64,000 bases of DNA from Closterium sp. Naga37s-1 (taxonomy: Eukaryota; Streptophyta; Zygnematophyceae; Desmidiales; Closteriaceae), in NCBI GenBank assembly GCA_947471745.1, contig CANJKZ010000927.1, positions 372,001 through 436,000 on the forward strand. The letters are read 5' to 3'. Each line of letters begins with the position of its first letter. Position 1 is the stretch's first letter. Below are positions 32,037 through 43,320 of this stretch, piece by piece. The notes below the pieces were generated by a model. It did not search any database, was not told where the DNA came from, and saw only the letters and a program-made list of their open reading frames with translations. A program made the translations under genes and the position numbers.

Positions 32037-32655
32037 TGAAGGTGTGCAGTGCCTCAGTAGACGTAGTACATGAAGGCGGAGACTCACAAGCACCTGAAGC
32101 AGCAGACTCACGAGCGCCTAGAGCAGCAGCCTCACCTGCACCTGGAGCAGCAGACTGGATACCGGGGTCAGGCGGCACACACAGGTGACAGGCTCCCTCG
32201 GCACTAGTAGACAATGCATACATTGCAGTGAGAATAACATCATAGTTAAGAGCAAAGATATCTACCGTCTGCCTAAGTATCTCCACCCAGTCGGGGAGCT
32301 CAGCGTCGTCGCCAAACTCTGTACGCCAAGCGTCGCTCAGACTGGCGAAGCAGCGAGACTCTGTGTGACCAGGCGTCCCGCAAGGCTGACCAGTCCGGAC
32401 ACCCGTGCTAACAACGTACGGGCAGCGAGCAGTACTCAGCGACCCTCTACTCTGACCGTACCACTCACGAAGCTGCTGGGGCGAACGAATCTCGCGCAGA
32501 CGACGCTGCTGCTGCACCGGGCCACTACAAGAAACTCCCGAACTACCCACTATAGGACGACTCCCACTACTGCCACCCCGACAACCCCAACTGACGTACC
32601 ACTCACGAAGCTGCTGGGGCGTGAGGGACACACGCGGACGGCCCTGGAGCTGCAT
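32037..32655 (-). CDS. Gag C-terminal part of copia D
   Basis: A frame of about 200 residues beginning MQLQGRPRVSLTPQQLREWY, with a second SPQQLREWYGQSRG, the zinc-binding-like CPYVVSTGVRTGQPCGTPGH followed by TESRCFASLSDAW, and then SAEGACHLCVPPDPGIQ leading into the protease. Homologous to the gag end of B1. Confidence 0.75.
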
Positions 32656-33984
32656 CTGGCCACGCCAGGAGCAGCAGTAGAAGCAGTAGCAGCAGGAGCA
32701 GCAGTAGCAGTAGCAGCAGTAGTAACAGCAGTAGCAGCACGAGTAGGGCAGTGCTCACCAGTGGTGGGAAGGGCAGGCGCACGACGGAGGCGACTGCGGG
32801 GCCGCTACAGCGGCAGGGCGGGGCCGCGACCGCGGCAGGGAGCTCCGCGGCACTTGCTGCAGGGCGGGACCAGGCCGCGACGGCAGCTGCTGCAGGGGCG
32901 GTTGCTCCAGGGGCCAGGGGCGGCTGGTGCAGTGGCGGCTGCTCCAGGGGCGGCTGCTTCAGGGGCGGCTGCTCCAGAGGCCAGGGGCGGCTCCTGCAGT
33001 GGCGGCTGCTCCAGTGGCCAGGGGCGGCTGCTGCAGGGGCGGCCGCTCCAGGGGCCAGGGGCGGCTGCAGGTGCGGTTGCTCCAAGGGCCAGGGGCGGCT
33101 GCTGCTGTGGCGGCTGCTCCAGGGGCGGCTGCTCCAGGGGCGGCTGCTCCAAGGGCCAGGCGCGGGGTAGGGCAGGGCGACGCGGCGGGTAGGGGCGACG
33201 CCGCGGGCAGGGGCCGACGTGGCGGGCAGGGCGACGCGGCGGGCAGGGCGACGCGGCGGGCAGGGGGCGACGTCGCGTCAGCACCTGGGCGTGGCCGCGT
33301 CAGTAGCAGGGCGCGGCCGCGTCAGTAGCAGAGCGCGGCCGCGTCAGTAGTAGGGCGCGGCCGCGTCAGCAGAAGGGCGCGGCCGCGTCAGCTGCAGGGC
33401 TGGCGGGGCCGTGTCACGGTAGGGCGGGGCCGCGTCCGCGTCGGCGGCAGGGCGGGGCCGCGACCGCTGCAGGGTGGGGCCGCATCAGCGACAAGGTGAG
33501 GCCGCGACTGCGGCCCGACGGGGCCGCGACAGCGACCTGACGGGGTCGCGCGCTAGCCCGACGGGCCTGCAGAGGCTGCGTGCGGGCGGCGAGGGCCTGC
33601 AGGGGCGGCGCACGGTCGGGCAGAGGCTGCGCGCGGGCAGCGAGGGCCTGCAGGGGCGGCTCGGGGGCCTGACGGGCCTGCAGAGGTGGCTCGGGGGGCC
33701 TGACGGGCCTGCAGGGGCGGCTCGAGGGCCTTACTAGCCTGCAGGGGCGGCGCACTGGCCTAGGGCAGCAGGAGGCAGCGCGAGGGCTGCAGGACGGCGC
33801 GCGGGCAGAACGAAGGGCGAGGCGCGCGAGGGCGCACTAGCAGAAAAAAGGCGCACGAGGGCGCACGAGCAGAGAAAGGCACACGAGGGCGCACGTAAGG
33901 TAGGGCGCACGAGGGCGCTTCTAGCGGAATAGTGGGCCCGTAGTAGTAAGCAGTCCTAGGTGGCAACCTAGGCTCGTGATACCA
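32656..33984 (-). repeat. GC-rich repetitive leader of copia D
   Basis: Arrays of GGGGCGGCTGCTCCAGG-type units (about 33-36 bp with many variants), then GCGGCCGCGTCAGTAG units of about 25 bp near 33290-33400 and GGGGCGGCTCGGGGGCCTG units to 33750. It lies between the primer site and gag. Long open frames on both strands follow from the composition. Confidence 0.7.
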
Positions 33985-34114
33985 TGTCAGAATCCACAAG
34001 GGTGATTGAACTAGGAAAGAGTTGGGTACAAGTAGGAAACCCTAAACTTACTGTACCCCATAGTAACTACCCCACTACAGCCTAAACAAACAGTAGCAGA
34101 TATGACATTTGACA
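33985..34114 (-). repeat. 5' LTR of copia D
   Basis: 130 bp, nearly identical to the left LTR. Inner edge reads TGGTATCACGAGCC on the minus strand (primer site). Confidence 0.92.
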
Positions 34115-35972
34115 AGCTCATGCATGCATACTCAATGCACACACATTCCACCAAGCTTCATTCACTTCCACCACTCATGTTAATGAACATTCAAACGTCT
34201 CCATTTTTTTTTCTCAAACCTGAAGCACCCCTTTGCAGCCTCTCTCTCACATCATGCTCCAATCCATCTCACTGCTGCTCCTTAGCAGAAAGCTATCTTA
34301 TCCTCATTCATCTGCTCAGCCACACTCCCGGCAGGTACCACACTTGGCGTGCCACAACTTGCATAGGGCAGCCTGGCAGGAGGACGCACATCCCTCCTAG
34401 GACGCTCAGGCGGGTGTTGGGCACGTGATGGAGCATCTTGCTGCTGCTGCGGCTGCTGTGCTGCTACTCCACCTCTGGTTCTCCCCCATCCTCAATCACC
34501 TCGGAGGCCTCAACAACGAGGCCGTACATCCTGTTTGCTTGCAACAAAATGGGGAGCGGCCTCATGGTGAGGAGCGACCAGCACTCGCGCGAGGTCGACC
34601 GCTGCCTCGAAGGCCGCTGCACCTCATCGTCCTCAATGATCAGTGGTATAGTAGAAAGCTTCTGCTGCTGCTTCTTCTACTCCTTATAGTGCAGTGACTC
34701 AAGGAACTTCACATCCCTCAAAACAGTCAGCTTCGGGCTGGTGAAATCCCATAGCAGCCATCCCTTGTGGTGCTTCGCAATCCCCACGTGCACACTCCAT
34801 CTCCCAGACGCTTCCAGCTTTCCCCTCTTCTCCTTAGGCATATGAAACACCACCATGCACCCAAAGGCTCTTAGCACTCCCGTACCACTTGGTGTAGGGG
34901 ACCCACTGCTTGTCCCCCACAGTCGCCAGCACCCTGTTCTTCACAAGGGTGACCTGCTGCAGTGCACTCACCCAAAACGGATCCGGCAACCCTGCACGTC
35001 CAAGGAGAGTGTGTGCACCTTTCTGCAGGGTCTGTTGAACTGCTCAGCCACACCGTTGAGCTGAGGGTTGTAAGGCATTGTGAGCTGATGCTGGATCCCC
35101 TCAGCACCGCCTCAAATTCATCGCCAATGAATTCCCCTCCATTGTCGGTGCAAATCACCTTCACCTTGTGTCCGCTCTCCGTTTGAGCTCTCGACATCCA
35201 CTCCTTTAAGACAGCCGCTGCCACCTCCCCCTTGGTGTTGAGAGGGTACTCTCATACCGCACGCGTTCGGTCATCCACGATGGTCAAGAAGTATCGGCTA
35301 CTCGAGAGAGAATTGTGCCTCCTAGGGCCCACCATATCCATGTGCACAATTGCAAGTGGTGCCTTGGCCTGTCCTGTGCTGCTGCTAAAGAGGAACTTGG
35401 TGAATTTGGTCCCAAGGCATGTAGGGCAGCTCCCAATCTCCTTTGCTGCCCCCTTTACCTCCAACCCCTTCAGGCTTTCATTCTTTATCAACTCCTGCAG
35501 CGTAGGAATGTTGATGTGACACAACCTTTCGTGTCACGTCTCCCAATCGGCCTTACCACTCCCATATGAAGCTTTTGCCCAAGCAGCTGTTTTATCCACA
35601 CCAGCAAGCACCTCACCATGTGATTGCTATGGTTGCTGCACCTTGTTGACTGCATCCAAGGACCCATCAGTTGATGCAGTCTCCTCTTCTCCCGTAGTTG
35701 CCATTGCTATTGCTGCTGCCGCTGCCGTTGCAGGAGGTTTCCCATTCGAAGGGATGATAAGCAGCTGCCACAGGTCCTTAATGCAGCTGCACTTCCTGTC
35801 CAGGTTCCATAGCAGCAACTTCCCAAGCTTTGCACCGAAAGGAGGTTAGGAGACAACCCCTCAACCATCAGCACATTCCCGAGCCCCACAAGCTCCTCAT
35901 TGGCTCCCATCACTTTGGCATTCCCCACACCAATCACACAGAGCAAAGCACCTGAAGCGGCAGCCACAAACT
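34115..35972 (-). pseudogene. Copia F: protease tail, integrase, linker
   Basis: A third copia lineage. Minus-strand fragments: ANEELVGLGNVLMVEGLSPN (protease end), SCPTCLGTKFTKFLFSSSTG, VHMDMVGPRRHNSLSSSRYF and LTIVDDRTRAV (integrase), VICTDNGGEFIGDEFEAVL (catalytic D..E region), LRAFGCMVVFHMPKEKRGKL and a short linker. No RT or RNase H of F was seen; a likely 3' LTR is at 25461-25729 across element D. Joins the RNase H end of H at about 35972. Old and broken. Confidence 0.7.
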
Positions 35973-38628
35973 TGATCTTTGAGCACGAGCCCCATGCCCG
36001 ACGTACTGCACAAGCAGCGCAACATCCTCCTAGCGGCCTCCCAGTGCTCTGTTCGGTATCTCCCGGGCGCAACGTAGCGTGCCAGGATGCTAAGAGGGTA
36101 AGCAAGGTCAGGTTGAGTGCAGGTCATCAGGTACATGAGGCAGCCCACAAGCTCTGGATACGGGCCACTCGGCTCTAGAGACTCGTCCAAAGGTGGAGCT
36201 GAGAGCAAGAGAACTGTGACAAGGAGTACTCTAAGCGGAAGCGCTGAAGGACCTGGTGCACCATGTATGCCTGAGTCAAGGTGATGGTGCGCCGTGCTCT
36301 GTCCCGGATGATCAGCAAGCCAAGATAGCTGCGCAGCTCACCCAGGTCTGTGCACGTGTGTCAGCCAAGATAGCTCCGACTTCACTAGGGTCAGTGCCTC
36401 AGTGTCAGCAGTGGCAAAAACCAAGACAGCGGCATACTCAAGGATGTAGAACGGCGGCAGCGAAGTGTCGTTGCGCAGAAACAGCGACAGGTCAGCAATC
36501 GAAGGAGCAAACCCAAGAGCAGCAAGCGTCGTCCTCAGTATGTCGTGCCACTCGCGAGGCGCCTGGCGGAGACCGTAGACTGGCTGCCAGAGGCTCCACC
36601 GGGTACCTGCAGGAAACGACCTAGTGAAGCCAGGTGGGCGGCGCAGCCAGATCTCCTCATGCAGGCTACCATGTAAGAAAATTGTGCTGAAGTCAAGAGA
36701 GTGAAGCTCGGAGTCACTCTGAGCGGTGACGTGCAGCAACACCCGAAGAGTGGTCATCTTCGGGGTAGGGGAGAAGGACTTGAAGAAGTCAACTCCCTGT
36801 CGCTGACTGAAGCCTCGTGCAATGCAACGAGCCTTGAAGACAGGAGGAGAACCCGGCGGCTGCTTCACCCTGAAAATCCACATGCCATCGACTATGTTCG
36901 CCCCAGGAGGGGGAACTGCGTCGACGTAAGTGCCTATGGACTTCCAGGATGCCATCTCTGCGTCCATGGCTGTCTGCCACTAAGAAGAGTAGGGACCCGT
37001 AATTGCCTCTGCGTAAGTGCATCCGGGTTTCCCTCAAGTGCAAGCAGCATGGACACGAGTATGAGGTACAGCAGCTGCAAGACACTCGAATTCCTCCTGC
37101 CTTTCCTCAAGGACGTCCGTGCAGCAGCTGCAAGTCACTCAAAGTCCTCCTGCCTATCCTCAAGGACGTCCGTGCCAAGAGCACACTCACCCCTGACGGA
37201 CAGAGGACAGGCAGACTCAAACTCAGCAACAAGACTAGCGGCGTAGTCAAGACGACAAGCGGCAGTGAAGTCAACAAGCTCAGCAACAAGGGCAAACGCA
37301 GCACTGGACTCAAACAAAGGGTCGGTGATAACAGTGGCTAGAAGACGTATGACAGTAAGACTGGCAGCACGAACTAAGTAAGCCTCAGGGTCCGGACCGC
37401 CAGGAAGAGGGGACGCAGGAGGAGACAGCAGGGGAACTCGCAGTGGAACAGAGGAAGGACAAAGTATCATAAGGTGAGTTCCGGGGACAGAAGGAGGACG
37501 CGGACTGGGAACATGACGACCAGTGTGACCAGCACGAACAGGCGATGCAGGGCGAGACGCAGGCTCACGACGCTCTGTAAGAGAGTCTGTCTGCTCAGAG
37601 TAAGGAGAAGGAGCAGGCAGTGGGGAGGCGGCTGTAACTGTGGCTGCGACTGGTCAAGCGGTGGACACAGTAGAGGTGGAGTAAGGTTAGTAGAAGACGG
37701 GAGGCTAAGAACCTGGCGAAGCAGTGGAACGAATTACGGTCGCTGCCGCACAGTGCCTCCAGCACCAGTACCAACAGCTCCAATACCCCCAGCTCCTGCA
37801 CCTCCTGCTCCAGGGTCTCGAACTCCAGCACCTACAGCTCCAGGGTCTCCAGCTCCAGCGCCTGCAGCACCACCATCTCCAGCAGCTCTAGTACCTCCAG
37901 CACCTCTAGCACCTCGAGGACTAGCAGCGCCACCAGCTCCGGCAGCTCCAGTACCTCCAGCACGAGCACCTCCAAGACCAGCAGCTCCAGCAGCTCCAGC
38001 ACCTCCAGCATCAGCAGCACCACCAGCTCCGGCAGCTCCAGTACCTCCAGCACGAGCACCTCCAGGAACAGGAGCTCCAGCCTCTCCAGCTCCAGTGCCT
38101 CCAGCGGTAGTGTCTCCCGCGGTAGGCCCCCTAGCTCCAGCAGCGCCACTCCAAAGGCGGGTGCGCCGAGCAAACCACTCGTGCAGCTGAATTGGAGAGA
38201 GAGGCTCCCGCCGTGACAAGGCACCCGTAGGACCTCCAGCAGACACAGTACCGCTAGGCTCAGCACCCCCAAGCTTAGCACCCCCAGGCTCAGCACCTCC
38301 AGGCTCCACGCGCTCAGGCTCAGCACCCCCAGAATCCGCACCCTCAGGCTCCACAAGCTCAGGCTTAGCACCCCCAGGCTCCGCACCCTCAGACTCAGCA
38401 ACCCCAGGCTCAGCACCCCCAGGCTCCGCACGCTCAGGCTCAGCACCCCCAGACGCAGAACCCCTAGCAGCATCCCCACCAGCAGCACTAGAGTCGACAG
38501 CTGCCTCGACAGGCTCAGCCAAGGGGAGTGGGTCTACCTGGGACACACCTGAGGGAGCAGGACCCTGAGTGGGGCGGGGGTCTACCGGAGGGGGACCGGG
38601 AGCGAGGAAGAGCGGCGGGGGGGGGGGG
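35973..38628 (-). pseudogene. Copia H, 3' segment: linker, RT and start of RNase H
   Basis: Same family as B1/D. RT motifs GFSQRQGVDFFKSFSPTPK, SLDFSTIFLHGSLHEEIWLR and FYILEYAAVLVFATAD, then MYLMTCTQPDLAYPLSILAR. The linker at 37734-38628 has many GGAEPxxx repeats and SPIQLHEWFARRTRLWSGA. It continues upstream beyond the gypsy insertion at 43771. No 3' LTR seen. Broken. Confidence 0.8.
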
Positions 38629-38639
38629 TGTCGGAAACT

Positions 38640-39588
38640 TCCCCCTTTCTGCCTTCTACCTCCCTCAGTGCCACCACAGGTCTCTCTGCTTCGCGTGGCT
38701 CGGCTGTTGAAGTTGGGCACGAATTTGCGGTAGTAATTCAAAAACCCCAGTAGTGCCCGCAAACTTGCTCTGTCCTTCGGTGTGGCCACGCGGTCCAGTA
38801 CTTCGACCTTCGCTTTCTGGATCCCAAATTTTCCTCCTTCCACTTCGAAGCCTAGGTACTCCACCGTTGTCTGCCCAAACCTGCACTTGCCTGGATGGCA
38901 GGTGAGCCCTGCCCCCTCTATGGCACTCAGGGTCGCCTCCACATCCTTCACGTGCGAGTGACTGTCCTTGCTGAACACTATGACATTATCGATATAGCAA
39001 GCCGCGTTCTGCACGTCCCGTAACACCTGATCCATGACGCGTTGAACTCGGGTGATGCCGACTTTAAGCCGAATGGAAGGAAAGTCCACTCGTACTGACC
39101 ATCCGGCCCTTGAATGGCCGTCTTCCTCTTGTCAGCTTCTGCGATCGGATTTGGTTAAACCCCTGCCTCAGGTCCAGCGTAGAAAACATGAGTGCTTCCG
39201 CCAGCAGGTCAAAGATCTCATCCGGCATCGGGGTCTGATACCTTTTCATTACCGTGACCTTGTTTAAACCCCGGTAATCCCCGCACATCCGCTTCGAGAG
39301 CACCTTTCCTGTGAGATATGACCGTGCCGCCACCACCGTCGCCACGGCATATTTGGAGTTGGATTTACGAATGAAGCCGGCTTCTAGCAGCTCGTGACAC
39401 TTCTCACTACAGATCTGTGTTTCTTCCAGTGTCATGCGCCAGCGCCGCTGGTGCACAGGTATGTCCATGGTCAGCTCCAGTGTGACTTCCGCCATGTTGC
39501 ACCTTCCCACTTCCTTCAGCGAGTAAGCGAAGGCTGCCCGGTGCTTGGCCAGTACTTTCTTCAGCTCCTCTACGTCTGCCTCCACCAT
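38640..39588 (-). pseudogene. Reverse transcriptase of the gypsy element
   Basis: Frames show LAKHRAAFAYSLKEVGRCNM, QICSEKCHELLEAGFIRKSN, MCGDYRGLNKVTVMKRYQTP, LDLRQGFNQI, then VMDQVLRDVQNAACYIDNVI (catalytic YIDN in place of YxDD), FSKDSHSHVKDVEATLSAIE, CRFGQTTVEYLGFEVEGGKF and ALLGFLNYYRKFVPNFN. Ty3/gypsy RVT_1 family. RNase H and integrase are not seen after it. Confidence 0.85.
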
Positions 39589-39753
39589 GCCTTCCCCTAT
39601 CTCTCACTCCTTCACCCCTTCCTCCCGTCGCGGCTCCATCGGCTCCTGCTTTGGCTGCTCCGCTTCCTTCGGCCTTGCGGCCCTGTGCGGCGTCCCCTTG
39701 ACGCCCCCTTCCTCCCCTGCTTCCTTCGTTTCTTCTCGTGCCTGTTCCTCCTC

Positions 39754-41733
39754 CTAGGTTGCCGCCATGAGCGCGAAGTCCGCAGACCCGAATTCCTGCT
39801 CGTAGTTTTCCCTGCTCCTCTGCCTTTCGATCACTTCTTCTAGCCAGTTGAAGTCCTCGCGCTTCTTGTCCACCGCTTCCTCCTCTCGATCCCTTGGGAG
39901 CAAAATGTCTGCCTGTTCTGCGTAGACCTTTGGTCTCTCGTCCTCCTCTTCCCAGTGGTAGACCCACCGCCTCTCCAACAGATGCCCGCGTTCATGCTGC
40001 AGCTGATTGTGCTCCTGAATCTCCCCTAGCATGGCCCGTGCTAGGGCCTCCTTCGCCGCTGATCTTTCTGTCGGCGGTTGCACTGCCGCCGCCTTATCCC
40101 TTTTCTGCTCCCAGCGCAGCTCATAATGATACATTCTGATGGTCGCTATTAGCCAGTGCATCACATTAAGATCCATAGCTCTCTCCAGCGCTCTCCTCCT
40201 TTCCTCCTCTGTCACTTCCGGATGTGCTGTCGCGTCCTCCATGAACCCCATGGCCAGTTCCCTCTCCATCGCCGTGGGCTCCTGCCATTCCCATGCAGTG
40301 CAGTCGTATACCATGCCTGGCCCTAGCAGTCCATCGTGCAACCTGAATGCCGCGGCGTCTCCATGGGCCACGAAGGTCGGCCAGGCCTGCCTTTGTTTTC
40401 CCACCTCATTGCAGGGGAACTGTGTCGGATAGTCCGGTCGCTCCACTGGCGGTGGCATCCTCCTGGGTTCCAGAATGTCCTCCACAAGCAGGGGCGCTGG
40501 CCTCTCCATCAGCGAGAGGTGGTACTGCAGCGTTGCCTCGCTCAACCCATTCGTCCCGTAGCGGCGAACCCTATGTGTCCTTCTCCCTGTCTGCGCCCCG
40601 TCTGCCACTACGCTCGGTCCTAGGGTGGCTGTCACTTCCTCGTGCGCCACCTGTACTTGCTCGCGGATGTCTCCTTCCATGTCCACGTTTTCGCCGATGT
40701 AGAGGACGTCTCCCTGGATATGCTTTATCAGATTCAAGACCCGCTTTAGCTCCCGGAACAAGCCGCTCCGTTCGTCCCTCATGCCTCGGCCGGCTCCTGC
40801 TCGTGAGTAGCCCTGGCACTCCCACCCTGCGATCACCACATCTATTCTCCCCCACTGCCGTAGCTGGTGCTCGTCTATCCCGCGTATGTCGACGGCCCCA
40901 CACTGCAGGCTGCTTTCCAACGTCGCTGCGCAGAACTGGTGCGGATACCGCTTGTGTAGCTTGTCCGCGTGAGCCACCACCATCTTCGCTACCTGCACAT
41001 CACTCTCTACAAAGATCCACTTCTCCACACTTATTCCTGATTTCAGCACTGCTGCCAGCCCGGTTCCTATGCGCCCGAAGAGATCCAACACGACGGTGGG
41101 CCCCAGGAGCCTCTTCGTGTTGGTGTACAATGCCTTCAGGTCCATGTCCCCCTCAACCTGCTCCGGCTGCGTTGTCGACCTCCGCGCAATCTGCTGCCGG
41201 GTGGGTATGCCCAGCTCTTCTCGCACTTCCGCTTCGGAGCATTGGGACACTTCCCTTGGTTCCCGTCGCACGAAGCATACCGGCAGCGTGCCGATGGGTC
41301 CGTCATCTTCCCAGTAGCAAACCTTGTACTGCACCTTCTCCTCCCACATGCAGATTGTGGCCCCTATACCGAACAGGTACTCCACCCCTATGAGCAAATC
41401 AAAATCTTCCGATTCTGACACCCCACAGTACACCCGCAGCGTACACTCCTCTGACGTTCCCGGATTCAGCATCAGCGCCATTGATTGCCTCGTCTTGGGC
41501 ATCCATTTTGCCTCCCCTCCGTCCGCTGTCATCAGCAGGTAGCCTTCCGCGATGAGACGCCCCCGCTTGTGTAGCTGCAGCTTCTCCGCCAGACGCTTGC
41601 CAATGAGCACATGCGCGGCCCCCACGTCCACTATTACCCGCTGCGCCGTGAAGCCTCCGATCGTGATCGCTCCTGCCGCTATCGTCAGAACTGTCGCTTG
41701 GCATGCCATTTGCTCCCGCGGGTGCCGATACAC
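39754..41733 (-). CDS. Retropepsin-like protease fused to a C5 cytosine DNA methyltransferase (gypsy pol)
   Basis: 659 residues in one frame. Residues 30-120: aspartic-protease-like fold with VIVDVGAAHVLIGKRLAEKL. Residues 213-500: C5 methyltransferase motifs in canonical order: I (SAM binding) VVLDLFGRIGTGLAA at 214-228; II-like FVESD at 241-245; IV GWECQGYSRAGAGRGMRDER at 303-322, whose Cys306 is the expected nucleophile, though the usual PCQ is ECQ; VI GENV at 347-350; VIII-like TGRRTHRVRRYGTN at 382-395; IX/X-like EWQEPTAMERELAMGF at 482-497. The remainder is a charged linker to the RT. Expected role: methylation of cytosine in DNA in the nucleus, possibly of the element itself. No BAH, CXXC or UBA domain. 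Loss of the usual Pro before Cys may reduce activity. Confidence 0.82.
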   Translation of the reverse strand: MYRHPREQMACQATVLTIAAGAITIGGFTAQRVIVDVGAAHVLIGKRLAEKLQLHKRGRLIAEGYLLMTADGGEAKWMPKTRQSMALMLNPGTSEECTLRVYCGVSESEDFDLLIGVEYLFGIGATICMWEEKVQYKVCYWEDDGPIGTLPVCFVRREPREVSQCSEAEVREELGIPTRQQIARRSTTQPEQVEGDMDLKALYTNTKRLLGPTVVLDLFGRIGTGLAAVLKSGISVEKWIFVESDVQVAKMVVAHADKLHKRYPHQFCAATLESSLQCGAVDIRGIDEHQLRQWGRIDVVIAGWECQGYSRAGAGRGMRDERSGLFRELKRVLNLIKHIQGDVLYIGENVDMEGDIREQVQVAHEEVTATLGPSVVADGAQTGRRTHRVRRYGTNGLSEATLQYHLSLMERPAPLLVEDILEPRRMPPPVERPDYPTQFPCNEVGKQRQAWPTFVAHGDAAAFRLHDGLLGPGMVYDCTAWEWQEPTAMERELAMGFMEDATAHPEVTEEERRRALERAMDLNVMHWLIATIRMYHYELRWEQKRDKAAAVQPPTERSAAKEALARAMLGEIQEHNQLQHERGHLLERRWVYHWEEEDERPKVYAEQADILLPRDREEEAVDKKREDFNWLEEVIERQRSRENYEQEFGSADFALMAAT

Positions 41734-41763
41734 AGCCCCTTGAACTTCCTCGCTCTCACTTGC

Positions 41764-42384
41764 TCACCTTCTTGGCCCGTCTTCCCGCCGCGTATCTTCT
41801 GGGAACACTAGCCTTCGTGAGGCCCTTCGCAAGTCCAGCTCGTCTCGATCACGAGCTGGCTGCGCCATCAGCATGAATTCTGGCTCCTCCGGCTCGTCCT
41901 CTTCCTGTGCTGCCATGGCAGGCTTCTTCTGTTCCGCTGCCTCCAATTCTGCCAGTTGCGCCCGTAAGCGTGCCATGGTGGCTTGTGGATCCTCTCCCCC
42001 GTCTGTCCCTCGACGGTCCCTCCGCCCTGAATAGCAGTCCGCCTCGCGGTGGCCTTTCCTTCCGCAGCGAGCACAAACAGCCGCTCCAGGGCATTCCCTT
42101 CGCATGTGCTCGCAACTCCCACACAGTGGACACGCTGCCGCATTTCTGCAGTCTCGCCGCAGGTGTCCTGGCAAGCAGCAGTTGTGGAAGCGCCGTGGCT
42201 CCTCTCGCCCTCGCTCTTCTGTATCCAGGTACGCCGATGTCGCCGCCCACGCTGGCCGTCCCCTTTCCGGCCCCCTATCCGCCGTGCGCTCCACTTCATA
42301 CAGCCGCCGCCCTGTTTCCACCCGTTTCACGATCTCATAGGCCTCCTTTAGCGTCGCCTCCGGTCCCATTTCGAACACTCGCAC
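41764..42384 (-). CDS. Gag zinc-knuckle region of the gypsy element
   Basis: 206 residues with three closely spaced zinc knuckles: CCLPGHLRRDC, CPLCGSCEHMRREC and CARCGRKGHREADC, then an acidic tail (EEDEPEEPEFMLMAQPARDR). Nucleocapsid function by family. Confidence 0.8.
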   Translation of the reverse strand: MRVFEMGPEATLKEAYEIVKRVETGRRLYEVERTADRGPERGRPAWAATSAYLDTEERGREEPRRFHNCCLPGHLRRDCRNAAACPLCGSCEHMRRECPGAAVCARCGRKGHREADCYSGRRDRRGTDGGEDPQATMARLRAQLAELEAAEQKKPAMAAQEEDEPEEPEFMLMAQPARDRDELDLRRASRRLVFPEDTRREDGPRR

Positions 42385-43187
42385 CTATACGTCTTGCTGC
42401 AGGGGCTGACTTAGGCTGTTCACGAACTTGCCAATCAACCTTCCCTGATCCGTGCAGTTCATATCTTCTCCTAGCTCCACGAGCCTCCTGTAAAAGGCCA
42501 ACAGTAAGTCCCCCTCTCTTCTCCTGAAGCCTCGGAATTCCACCACCCGTTCCACCGTTTGCAGGGGAAACTGCTCGCGAAGCATGGCCAGGAACCGCGA
42601 CGTCGGATCTGGCTCACCCAGAGCCCTTCCTGCTGACCATTCCAGCAACTCCTTTTGAGAGATTCGATAGTAGGTCTTCGCTTCCCCTGCTAGCGTATTA
42701 GCCAGGCCGCGGAATAACTCCTCTGGGTCCAATCGATCTTTCGCCCATCGCGCCTGTAGATTCTCCAGCTGCATGATGTAATTCTTCAGGCTTGGCCCGT
42801 GCCTTACGTCTCCCGAGAACCTTTCTGGCACCTCGATCTTTGGTAGCTGAGTGTATTTCCAGCGTCTACCGTCTCATCTTCAGTACCCTGCCACGAGGCG
42901 CTCCGCTGGTACGCGCTTGGTCCCCCTTGCTGCGAGCGTGCCGGCAGCTGACTTCCTTGTCGCTCTTCCATTCCTCCGGATGCGTTATTCCCGCCATCCT
43001 CTGCATCCCCGCGAGTGCCGCCGTGCGGGCCACTCACTCCTTCGCTGGGCCCTTTCCGCCCTTCCGTTCTCCTCGTCTCCAGCGACTGATTCGCCACCTG
43101 GTTAGCATCTCCCTCGTTCGCCATCGGCTGACTATCCTCACGGCTCAACTTCCGTCCCTCTAATAATCGACCCGATCGTAATTCCAT
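42385..43187 (-). CDS. Gag (capsid part) of the gypsy element
   Basis: A basic/polar N-terminal frame (MELRSGRLLEGRKLSREDSQ, 43187-42804) overlaps a frame at 42831-42385 with MPERFSGDVRHGPSLKNYIM, LQARWAKDRLDPEELFRGLA, LREQFPLQTVERVVEFRGFR and LLAFYRRLVELGEDMN, which is the retrotrans_gag layout of Ty3/gypsy. Confidence 0.75.
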
Positions 43188-43320
43188 AAACTAAACTGCA
43201 TGTATGTAAGCTAAGACCCTCCCTAACTCATCTCGACTGCTGTTATGGCTTCGCTAGTCACTGTGTGTGAAGAAGTAATTTGCAGTAATTCACGAAAACA
43301 TACATGCAGTGGCAGTCCCA

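Larger units (their letters stand above)
25775..34114 (-). mobile_element. Ty1/copia LTR retrotransposon D (carries nested element E)
   Basis: 8340 bp including the nested element E (30697-32031). 130-bp LTRs, perfect 5-bp target duplication AGCTC (25770-25774 and 34115-34119). Same family style as B1: gag end, protease, integrase, long linker, RT, RNase H on the minus strand, with a long GC-rich repetitive leader (32660-33980) where B1 has leader plus gag start; the gag N-terminal domain was not seen. The LTRs differ by eye at about 1 of 130 positions, so D is among the youngest large insertions here. Broken by the E insertion and a few other interruptions. Confidence 0.92.

Noticed and set aside
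32185-33192. A 335-residue Gly/Ala/Gln-rich plus-strand protein
   Set aside because: Runs antisense to D gag and then through its GC-rich tandem leader.
39754-41733. The methyltransferase as a host DNMT gene
   Set aside because: The same frame starts with a retropepsin-like domain, gag with zinc knuckles lies upstream and a gypsy RT downstream, and the whole block interrupts a copia frame.
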